17,943 bases of DNA from positions 1 through 17,943 of the forward strand of contig CALTVJ010000034.1 of assembly GCA_943912835.1 (NCBI GenBank), written 5' to 3'. Shown here in pieces: positions 1 to 5,810 of the stretch (its first letter is position 1; every line of letters begins with the position of its first letter). Below the pieces are notes generated by a model. That model was not told the origin of the DNA and made no database searches. It saw nothing but the letters and a program-made list of their open reading frames with translations. A program made the position numbers and the translations under genes. This DNA comes from an uncultured Porphyromonas sp. (GTDB lineage: Bacteria; Bacteroidota; Bacteroidia; Bacteroidales; Porphyromonadaceae).

Positions 1-2
1 GT

Positions 3-245
3 ACTGGAGATGCAGACAGTTATCCAGATTCATTCTGTGAGGCTCTAGCTGTAATCAAAGAAGGACTTCAGAATACAGGCTGTCGCTTTGTAGGAGTTTA
101 CACTCCAGAGGGATATAGCTATGATGCGACACGTTGTGAAGAGGATGGCAAGCTCATCGGTCTATGTATTGATGATGTGAATCAATCAGAGCTCACAGAG
201 AGTCGTATGCAAACTTGGTTAGATGCTTTTGCTAACGAACGATAA
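3..245 (+). CDS. fldA: Flavodoxin, C-terminal part (truncated by window edge)
   Basis: The reading frame is open from base 3 and ends in TAA. It gives about 80 residues, starting TGDADSYPDSFCEAL and ending WLDAFANER. The opening TGDxxxYPxxFCxA segment is typical of long-chain flavodoxins: the FMN-binding loop followed by the last beta-alpha unit. The later stretch GYSYDATRCEEDGKLIGLCI, followed by DDVNQSELTESR, matches the FldA C-terminal signature. Flavodoxins carry one or two electrons on FMN in the cytoplasm and replace ferredoxin when iron is short. The N-terminal phosphate loop lies outside the window, so FMN binding cannot be checked. The gene is followed at once by a strong terminator. 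Identification is by motif memory and is fairly secure for the family. Confidence 0.85.
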   Translation, partial: TGDADSYPDSFCEALAVIKEGLQNTGCRFVGVYTPEGYSYDATRCEEDGKLIGLCIDDVNQSELTESRMQTWLDAFANER

Positions 246-257
246 ACCCTTGCTAAC

Positions 258-313
258 GATATAAAAAGTATTCGGGATGGTACTTGAGTACCATCCCGAA
301 TACTTTTTATATC
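258..313. terminator. Bidirectional terminator, perfect 27-bp inverted repeat
   Basis: Bases 258-284 are the exact reverse complement of 287-313, with only TG in the centre. The realistic loop is the four bases TTGA. The outer part is A-rich on the left arm and T-rich on the right (TACTTTTTATATC), so either strand ends its hairpin in a U-rich tract. It starts 13 bases after the flavodoxin stop and ends 15 bases before the stop of the minus-strand lipoprotein gene. This placement fits a shared terminator for convergent genes. Confidence 0.9.
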
Positions 314-328
314 AACAAGAGAAAAGAC

Positions 329-1297
329 TCATAAAGCAGAGTAAGCTAAATAGGTAAGTCTCAAAATCTCCCATTTAGCCCCAGCTGTATAAGCTGCAGA
401 AACGGGAATATCCATAGCAAGAACCCAACCTGGGAAACTTGGGTTTTTGACCACCTCAATAGAGCAACGCACCAAACGCGTCTCAAAATCGTCTGAATCT
501 GTTATATCGATGGCTTGCACTTGTCCCGAACTATTCTTCTCTACTCCCCAAACTGAGACGGCATGAAGTCCTCCTCCCAATCCGACATGAGTTTTGACAT
601 CCATACCAAGGACAGCCCCTCGCTCGAGTCTTTGTATTACACGATCGGAGAAAAGTTTCAAAACATCTTTTGATTCTACGAGATGACTCCAAGCATCGAA
701 GTCAAGAAAAAAACGTTCTGGATAATTGATTGCCGTCTCAGGAATAGAGCGTAGATACCCTCCAAGAGCATGACGTCGAGGCTGTGCATACCCTCTAATA
801 CGAGGATATATCCCCCGTATATACCAAGATAGCCCGTTAGATATATCTCCTCCGAAATTTAGAGAGGTAAAAGATTTAATCGCTTCATCAAAAACAGCTA
901 ACTTGTAAGGGCTACTCCCTATCCCATTAGGTGTACCACTAGGAAGTATAGCACCAGATTCAGTGTAGCGATCTTGCCACCATTGAACCATATTAGACGC
1001 TGTAATAAGCCAACAAATCATGATATCCTCTGGACGTTTGAGCTTATCTACATCATACCAGCCTTTCTCGAGGCTTACACCTTTAGCAAAAGTCAACTCT
1101 GATTTTGACGATAAACCTAGCGGAAACTTTTCAGGAATATCGTCTTTTGATTCTTGAACATTTTGCCTGCTTTTCTGTCGCTCCTCTTTTTTCACTAAAG
1201 GTTTATAGTCTTCCTCGGGATATTCTTTCGTCGAACAGCTAAATATAGCTATAGAGCAAAGACTGAATAATAAACATCTCCCCATCAACATAGTCAT
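329..1297 (-). CDS. IdeS/Mac-family (C66-like) cysteine protease, predicted lipoprotein
   Basis: The 322-residue protein starts with a short hydrophobic signal ending in a lipobox-like IFSC (Cys21). It is therefore predicted to be lipid-anchored, possibly at the cell surface. A charged linker runs to about residue 60, followed by one catalytic domain. GWYDV (79-83), Lys85, Cys95 (MICWLITASNMVQWW), His245 (LHAVSVWG) and Asp267/Asp269 (ITDSDD) line up with the streptococcal IgG endopeptidase IdeS. The Lys-Cys spacing (10) and His-Asp spacing (22) equal those I recall for IdeS K84/C94/H262/D284. That family cleaves the IgG lower hinge. The substrate here is unknown, and overall similarity outside the motifs is low. 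Met3 and Met5 are alternative starts. It is divergent from the sialate transporter gene. Confidence 0.75.
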   Translation of the reverse strand: MTMLMGRCLLFSLCSIAIFSCSTKEYPEEDYKPLVKKEERQKSRQNVQESKDDIPEKFPLGLSSKSELTFAKGVSLEKGWYDVDKLKRPEDIMICWLITASNMVQWWQDRYTESGAILPSGTPNGIGSSPYKLAVFDEAIKSFTSLNFGGDISNGLSWYIRGIYPRIRGYAQPRRHALGGYLRSIPETAINYPERFFLDFDAWSHLVESKDVLKLFSDRVIQRLERGAVLGMDVKTHVGLGGGLHAVSVWGVEKNSSGQVQAIDITDSDDFETRLVRCSIEVVKNPSFPGWVLAMDIPVSAAYTAGAKWEILRLTYLAYSAL

Positions 1298-1317
1298 AAT
1301 ACATCTACTTGATTATA

Positions 1318-1325
1318 CAAAAATA
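1318..1325 (-). promoter_or_regulatory. Candidate Bacteroidota -7 box (TATTTTTG) for the IdeS-like gene
   Basis: On the minus strand this reads TATTTTTG, an exact TAnnTTTG match. It lies 20 bases upstream of the predicted ATG and would give a leader of about 15 bases. No convincing TTG -33 box is seen at the right distance. A second exact match (TATCTTTG on the minus strand, 1391-1398) could be used instead and would give a leader of about 85 bases. Confidence 0.4.
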
Positions 1326-1452
1326 CAAAACGCATAGCTAGGTATCTTGAGACCACATAGTCAACCGATATAGAGTGGATAGATTCGTCCCAAAGATATG
1401 CGTCAATATGCTCTGACTTTACATGTATCTACGAGACTTTAAGGCAAATGAT

Positions 1453-1460
1453 TATATTTG
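1453..1460 (+). promoter_or_regulatory. Candidate Bacteroidota -7 box (TATATTTG) for the nanT-nanA pair
   Basis: TATATTTG matches TAnnTTTG exactly and ends 24 bases before the transporter ATG, a normal distance for a first gene. No clear -33 TTG was found 19-21 bases upstream, so expression may need an activator, or the match may be chance. The region is AT-rich, which weakens the evidence. Confidence 0.45.
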
Positions 1461-1484
1461 TGAGATAATTAGTTGTGACAATTT

Positions 1485-2738
1485 ATGAAAGATAAAAAGT
1501 ATTACCCTTGGCTAGTCGTTGCACTCCTCTGGGTCGTAGCTCTGCTGAACTATATGGATCGTCAGATGCTCTCCACGATGAAAGAGGCTATGAGCCAAAA
1601 TATCCCAGAGCTACAAACAGCAGAGATGTTTGGGAACCTTATGGCAGCTTTTATGTGGATATACGGTCTAGCAAGCCCCTTTGCTGGTGCCATTGCTGAC
1701 CGAATGAACAGGAAGTGGCTGATTGTGGCAAGCCTTTTTGTTTGGTCGAGTGTAACCCTCCTGATGGGCTTTACTCATGATTTCTCTACGCTCTACGCCC
1801 TCCGTATGGTTATGGGGTTGAGTGAGGCGATGTATATACCTGCAGCTCTAGCTCTCATTGCCGACTTCCACACAGGGAAAAGTCGTTCGCTAGCCGTCGG
1901 TGTACACATGACAGGTCTATACGTTGGACAAGCTCTAGGAGGTTTTGGTGCTTTATTGTCAGACAAACTAAGTTGGGAAAGTACATTTATTTACTTCGGA
2001 TTATTCGGAGCTATATATGCGGTTGTCTTGGCTTTTTGTCTTCACGAAACTGATGCTCAAATTGAACGCATTAGCAACAAGGTGAATAAGCAAGACAGCT
2101 TGGCAGGTGGTGCTCAAAATGTTTTGGGTAGCTTCGGTAAGATCTTGAGTTCCGTGCCATTTTGGGGGATGCTAATATTCTTTACAGCAACGAGTCTCCC
2201 TGGCTGGGCTACTAAGAATTGGCTCCCGACGCTATTTGCCAACAATCTACATCTTGATATGACTTTAGCTGGCCCTATTTCAACGGCAACTATCGCCCTA
2301 TCATCGTTTATTGGAGTCTTCGTAGGAGGCTCTATCAGTGACCGTTGGGTCAAAAATAATGTCAAAGGACGTGTGTACACTTCCGCAATGGGATTGGGTA
2401 TGATGGCTCCAGCCTTACTTCTACTAGGTTATGGTACATCTTACCTCACCGTCATCGGAGGTGGTTTCTTATTTGGTTTTGGTTTAGGCTTTTTCGACAC
2501 CAACAACATGCCTATCCTATGTCAATTCTTCTCATCTCGTTACCGCTCTACGGCCTATGGCGTGATGAATATGAGTGGGGTCATTGCTGGGGGATACATC
2601 ACCAAAGCTTTAGGAAAAAGTACGGACGCAGGCAACCTTGGTAGTGACTTTGCTATTATGGCTGGGGTTGTAGCTGTAGTAGTCTTAGTGCAGCTCCTTC
2701 TTTTACGTCCTCAAACAGACAATATGGTGGAGGATTAA
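1485..2738 (+). CDS. nanT: MFS transporter, probable N-acetylneuraminate importer
   Basis: This 417-residue inner-membrane protein has about 12 hydrophobic segments and a central polar loop near residues 185-215. Motifs typical of the anion:cation symporter branch of the major facilitator superfamily are visible: NYMDR (22-26), motif A GAIADRMNRK (68-77), the conserved Arg107 in ALRMVMGLSEA, and a degenerate second motif A (GGSISDRW) in the C-terminal half. That branch moves organic anions such as hexuronates and sialate with H+ or Na+. Substrate is inferred from the next gene, 33 bases downstream, which is a sialate lyase. The family call is firm. The substrate call is contextual, and another sugar acid is the main alternative. 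Confidence 0.75.
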   Translation: MKDKKYYPWLVVALLWVVALLNYMDRQMLSTMKEAMSQNIPELQTAEMFGNLMAAFMWIYGLASPFAGAIADRMNRKWLIVASLFVWSSVTLLMGFTHDFSTLYALRMVMGLSEAMYIPAALALIADFHTGKSRSLAVGVHMTGLYVGQALGGFGALLSDKLSWESTFIYFGLFGAIYAVVLAFCLHETDAQIERISNKVNKQDSLAGGAQNVLGSFGKILSSVPFWGMLIFFTATSLPGWATKNWLPTLFANNLHLDMTLAGPISTATIALSSFIGVFVGGSISDRWVKNNVKGRVYTSAMGLGMMAPALLLLGYGTSYLTVIGGGFLFGFGLGFFDTNNMPILCQFFSSRYRSTAYGVMNMSGVIAGGYITKALGKSTDAGNLGSDFAIMAGVVAVVVLVQLLLLRPQTDNMVED

Positions 2739-2771
2739 GCCTCTCCAACAATATAATTCAACTAAAAAATC

Positions 2772-3686
2772 ATGGAAAAAATCATCGGGCTTATTGATGC
2801 CCCTTTTACTCCTTTTGACCAAGAAGGGAATGTTAATTTTGCACCTATACCAGAGTATTGCGAGTTGCTCGTTCGCTCTGGACTTAAAGGGGTATTTATC
2901 AACGGCTCATCGGGCGAAGGATATATGCTCAGCGAAGAAGAGCGTATGCAAATTGCCGAAGAGTGGGTACGCGTAGCACCCAAGGACTTTAAGGTTATCG
3001 TACATGTTGGTAGCACAAGCCTAACGAGTAGCTGTCGCTTAGCAGCTCATGCCCAAAACATCGGAGCTTGGGGTATTGGTGCCATGGCGACACCTTTCCC
3101 AAAGATGGGAAGTATTGAGCAATTAGTTCAGTACATTGAGCCTATGGCAGCTGCAGCTCCAAATCTCCCCTTTTACTACTATCATATCCCAGTCTTCAAT
3201 AATGCTTACCTCCCCATGCTCGATTTGTTGAAGGCTGTAGACGGACGCATCCCCAACTTCGCAGGGATTAAGTTTACTTACGAAGCACTCTACGAGTACA
3301 ACCAGTGCATGCTATACAAAGACGGCAAGTACGATATGTTGCACGGACAAGATGAGACAATTCTTTCTGCCCTCGTTATGGGTGGCGCACAAGGTGGCAT
3401 AGGTGGTACAACCAACTACAATGCCTTAGTTCTTAATGAGATTATCGAAGCTTGGAAGGCTGGTAACATTGCCAAAGCTCGTGAGCTACAAAACTATGCA
3501 CAGGCTGTAATCAATGTAATCGCTCGCTATCGTGGTAACATCTGTGCGGGTAAGCGTATTATGAAGCTCATTGGCTTGGATCTCGGCCCTAACCGTAAGC
3601 CATTCATGAATATTACAGATGAGGAAGAAGCACAAATCAAAGCCGAACTTGAGGCTATCGATTTCTTCAACCGTTGCAACAAGTAA
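2772..3686 (+). CDS. nanA: N-acetylneuraminate lyase (sialic acid aldolase)
   Basis: The protein is a 304-residue TIM barrel of the DapA/NanA superfamily. It cleaves N-acetylneuraminate to N-acetylmannosamine and pyruvate in the cytoplasm through a Schiff base. The substrate-carboxylate loop is GSSGEG (45-50). The catalytic Tyr137 sits in YYYHIP (135-140) and the Schiff-base Lys167 in GIKFT. YYHIP with GIKFT is the pattern of the eukaryote-like/Bacteroidota lyases; dihydrodipicolinate synthases use a different set, which argues against DapA. Length is normal. It follows the transporter by 33 bases and is closed by a hairpin, so the pair forms a two-gene operon. No ManNAc epimerase or kinase gene lies alongside; those steps must be encoded elsewhere. 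Confidence 0.9.
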   Translation: MEKIIGLIDAPFTPFDQEGNVNFAPIPEYCELLVRSGLKGVFINGSSGEGYMLSEEERMQIAEEWVRVAPKDFKVIVHVGSTSLTSSCRLAAHAQNIGAWGIGAMATPFPKMGSIEQLVQYIEPMAAAAPNLPFYYYHIPVFNNAYLPMLDLLKAVDGRIPNFAGIKFTYEALYEYNQCMLYKDGKYDMLHGQDETILSALVMGGAQGGIGGTTNYNALVLNEIIEAWKAGNIAKARELQNYAQAVINVIARYRGNICAGKRIMKLIGLDLGPNRKPFMNITDEEEAQIKAELEAIDFFNRCNK

Positions 3687-3705
3687 ACTTCAAAGCATAT
3701 TATTT

Positions 3706-3737
3706 AGAGGGTTTAGAGCTAAGCATCTAAACCCTCT
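3706..3737 (+). terminator. Hairpin terminator after nanA
   Basis: A perfect 12-bp stem (AGAGGGTTTAGA pairing with TCTAAACCCTCT) encloses an 8-base loop, 19 bases after the nanA stop. No T-run follows, so termination may be weak or need a factor. The AGAGGG/CCCTCT base recurs in two other hairpins of this window. Confidence 0.65.
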
Positions 3738-3752
3738 GTACTAACGCAATTA

Positions 3753-3773
3753 CTATTTGAGAAAATCAAATAG
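3753..3773. repeat. 8-bp inverted repeat just upstream of the TPR gene
   Basis: CTATTTGA (3753-3760) and TCAAATAG (3766-3773) are exact reverse complements around GAAAA. The second arm ends 14 bases before the ATG at 3788. It could be an operator, or a small hairpin in the leader that hides the start region. The left arm overlaps a TACTATTTG stretch resembling a -7 box with one extra spacer base, so a repressor site over the promoter is possible. Confidence 0.4.
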
Positions 3774-3787
3774 ATACTATTTTCAGA

Positions 3788-4456
3788 ATGACCAAAGCAG
3801 AATTGTATAATCTTATGGGCAACCCTAACCTCCTAGAGAGCAAACATATTGCCCCCCTTGAGCAATTACTAGAAGCATACCCCTATGTTTCAAGCTTTGT
3901 TTATCTATATTTATACACCTTAGCGAAAACGGAAGACGTACGGTATCATAGTGAACTCAAACGTTTGTCAGCCTACCTCCCCAATAGAGAAGCTCTATAT
4001 CGTCTTGTTTCTGGACGAACGAATAATTTGTTAAATAAGAAATCAGAAAGCCCCAAAACTCAAGGGAGCTTCTGCCTGATTGACAATTTTCTAGCGGATG
4101 CAAGTATGGCTGGAGAAGACCTACCAGAAGAATTACACTTCAACAAAGCTGTGCAAGAGGATTACTTTGCAAGCGAAATGAGAGATGAGTCCAAAAGTGA
4201 ATCCGAAGACGATTTACAGATTATTACGCCAATCGCCAATCGCCAATCAGATGCAACAAAAGAAACAGTAAACGAGGAGCAAGAGCTATTTACAGAAACC
4301 CTAGCAAAAATATATATTCAGCAAGAGAAATACGAACGAGCACTCGCGATTATAGAGAATCTATATTTGCATTATCCAGAGAAAAATCGTTACTTTGTAG
4401 CCCAGATACGTTTTCTGAAACGCCTGATAGAAAACAACAAACTAAAACAAGAGTAA
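3788..4456 (+). CDS. Conserved Bacteroidales-type protein with C-terminal TPR-like helices, function unknown
   Basis: The 222-residue protein has no signal peptide or membrane segment and is probably cytoplasmic. The N-terminal part (about 1-80) is helical with an LExLLEAYPYVSSFVYLYLY stretch (26-45), a pattern I associate with uncharacterised Bacteroidota proteins. Residues 85-165 are polar, acidic and probably disordered. Residues 169-198 (TETLAKIYIQQEKYERALAI onward) fit one tetratricopeptide repeat, followed by another helix. The stop lies 9 bases before secG, so the two are likely co-transcribed. A scaffold or protein-contact role is plausible, but no function is established. A 7-bp tandem repeat lies in the linker-coding part, and changes in copy number would remove the TPR. 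Confidence 0.7.
   Translation: MTKAELYNLMGNPNLLESKHIAPLEQLLEAYPYVSSFVYLYLYTLAKTEDVRYHSELKRLSAYLPNREALYRLVSGRTNNLLNKKSESPKTQGSFCLIDNFLADASMAGEDLPEELHFNKAVQEDYFASEMRDESKSESEDDLQIITPIANRQSDATKETVNEEQELFTETLAKIYIQQEKYERALAIIENLYLHYPEKNRYFVAQIRFLKRLIENNKLKQE
4227..4247 (+). repeat. Three tandem copies of CGCCAAT inside the TPR-protein gene
   Basis: The heptamer CGCCAAT occurs three times in perfect tandem and one further C continues the pattern. It encodes residues about 147-154 (TPIANRQS) in the polar linker. Three units add 21 bases, so the frame is open as read. Gain or loss of one unit would shift the frame and lose the C-terminal TPR segment. Confidence 0.85.
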
Positions 4457-4465
4457 TATATAGAA

Positions 4466-4837
4466 ATGAGTACACTAATTACCATCCTTATTGTTGTAGC
4501 CTCTTTGGCTTTAGTTCTAGTCGTTATCGTCCAGAAATCTAAAGGAGGAGGTCTAGCGGCAACTTTCAGTGGCGCAAACAACATTGTAGGTGTACGCAAG
4601 GCTACTGATGGCATAGAAAAAGCCACTTGGGGCTTGATGGCTACTATTATGATTTTGTGTGTCATTTACCCAGCATTTAACAAAACACATAGCTCTGCTA
4701 GTGATGCGCTAAATCAACAAATAGAGAAAAAAGCGTCTACTAGCAATATCCCAAGCCTACCACAATTGGGAGGAACACAAGCAGCCGAAACACCTGCTAC
4801 AGCTCCTAGTGTTGCAGATTCTAATAAGCAGCAATAG
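4466..4837 (+). CDS. secG: Preprotein translocase subunit SecG
   Basis: This small membrane protein of the SecYEG channel helps SecA-driven export across the inner membrane. The 123 residues show the SecG layout: a first hydrophobic segment (about 2-23), the polar loop QKSKGGGLAATFSGANNIVG (23-42) with its Lys-rich GGGL motif, then a second hydrophobic segment (about 54-69). The C-terminal tail of about 50 residues is rich in Ala, Ser, Thr and Gln and has low complexity. Such tails are common in Bacteroidota SecG. The gene is 9 bases after the TPR gene and is followed by hairpins. The call is firm from the loop motif and two-helix plan. Confidence 0.93.
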   Translation: MSTLITILIVVASLALVLVVIVQKSKGGGLAATFSGANNIVGVRKATDGIEKATWGLMATIMILCVIYPAFNKTHSSASDALNQQIEKKASTSNIPSLPQLGGTQAAETPATAPSVADSNKQQ

Positions 4838-4868
4838 AAACGAAAGAAGTTTTATATATAAAGAACTG

Positions 4869-4888
4869 TAAGCTCAGCAGAAAGCTTA
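4869..4888 (+). repeat. Small hairpin in the secG-FNT spacer
   Basis: TAAGCT (4869-4874) pairs with AGCTTA (4883-4888) across an 8-base loop, 31 bases after the secG stop. Flanking G-T pairs could lengthen it slightly. By itself it is weak. It matters because a second, stronger hairpin follows 10 bases later, ahead of the FNT gene. Confidence 0.35.
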
Positions 4889-4898
4889 TGAAGCATAC

Positions 4899-4939
4899 TA
4901 GAGGGACTACCTACAACATTTGTTTGAGGTAGCCCTCTA
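4899..4939 (+). terminator. Hairpin between secG and the FNT gene (terminator or attenuator)
   Basis: TAGAGGG-A-CTACCT (4899-4912) pairs with AGGTAGCCCTCTA (4927-4939), giving 13 base pairs with one bulged A. The 14-base loop can form a further ACAA/TTGT pairing. It is followed by ATCGTTTTATT, a T-rich tail, so it can work as an intrinsic terminator for secG. It ends only 18 bases before the ATG of the next gene. No -7 box was found between the hairpin and that ATG, so an attenuator role for the FNT gene is also possible. Confidence 0.7.
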
Positions 4940-4957
4940 ATCGTTTTATTCAACTAT

Positions 4958-5758
4958 ATGAAAAGCAGCTACCAAGTAGTTTCTGAGGTACGGCAGATTG
5001 GGATTAAGAAGTATCAAACACCATTTATAAAACTACTACTTCTTGGCCTACTAGCTGGAGCATATATCGGCATTGGGGCTCTACTAGCTACGTTATCGGC
5101 AAGTGGATTCGGTGCATGGTCAGAGGGAAACCCTATGCTACCCAAATTGATTGCAGGCTTTACATTTCCGGTAGGATTAATGCTCGTTGTCCTTGTCGGA
5201 GCTGAGCTTTTCACGGGTAATACAGCTTACCTAATACCTGCAACCTATTTTAAAGATATTCCACGTAATTATTTCCTCAAAAACTGGCTTGTAATTTATC
5301 TTACTAACTTTGTTGGAGCTGTCTTCTTTGCTTACTTCATTGCATATCTTGGACATATTTTTGAGACCCCAGATAGTCAAGAGTATTTACGCCACGTCGC
5401 AGAGCATAAATTAGAGCTAAGCTGGTGGACAATCTTTTTAAGAGGGATCGGAGCCAATTGGCTTGTCTGCCTGGCGGTATGGCTTGGGTTTAGCTCTGAG
5501 AGTATGCTAGGCAGATTGGTGGGCATTTGGTGGCCCGTAATGGCCTTTGTAGCTTTAGGGTTAGAGCACTCTGTAGCTAATATGTTTTATGTTCCCACAG
5601 CTATATTCTATGGTGCCAATATCGCATGGGCCGAATTTATCTTACATAACTTACTTCCAGCGACATTTGGGAACATTATAGGAGGAACTCTCTTTGTAGG
5701 ATGTATCTACTCTTATCTTTATGGAGATCAAAAGAGAGATACAATCATCTCAAAATAA
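4958..5758 (+). CDS. Formate/nitrite transporter (FNT) family channel
   Basis: This 266-residue integral membrane protein of the FocA/NirC/HSC family has six hydrophobic segments and passes small monovalent anions across the inner membrane. Family signatures are GAELFTGNTA (81-90), GLEHSVANMFYVP (201-213) with the pore histidine His204, and NLLPATFGNIIGG (231-243). The substrate cannot be told from sequence alone. Formate is a reasonable guess for a fermentative anaerobe; nitrite or hydrosulfide are alternatives. No pyruvate formate-lyase or nitrite reductase gene is adjacent. It stands between secG and purB with spacers of 120 and 52 bases and is preceded by two hairpins, which may control it. 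Confidence 0.9.
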   Translation: MKSSYQVVSEVRQIGIKKYQTPFIKLLLLGLLAGAYIGIGALLATLSASGFGAWSEGNPMLPKLIAGFTFPVGLMLVVLVGAELFTGNTAYLIPATYFKDIPRNYFLKNWLVIYLTNFVGAVFFAYFIAYLGHIFETPDSQEYLRHVAEHKLELSWWTIFLRGIGANWLVCLAVWLGFSSESMLGRLVGIWWPVMAFVALGLEHSVANMFYVPTAIFYGANIAWAEFILHNLLPATFGNIIGGTLFVGCIYSYLYGDQKRDTIISK

Positions 5759-5810
5759 ATGAACAAATAAAATCGATTGAAACAATAACAAACACCTAAA
5801 TATACATACA

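Noticed and set aside
1330..1403. ACGCATA and TATGCGT as a long-range inverted pair in the divergent spacer
   Set aside because: The arms are only 7 bases and 60 bases apart in AT-rich DNA, so chance explains them.
2772..3686. Dihydrodipicolinate synthase (DapA) as the identity of the aldolase
   Set aside because: The YYYHIP and GIKFT motifs and the neighbouring transporter fit sialate lyase; DapA normally has a different tyrosine context and a GST-TGE loop.
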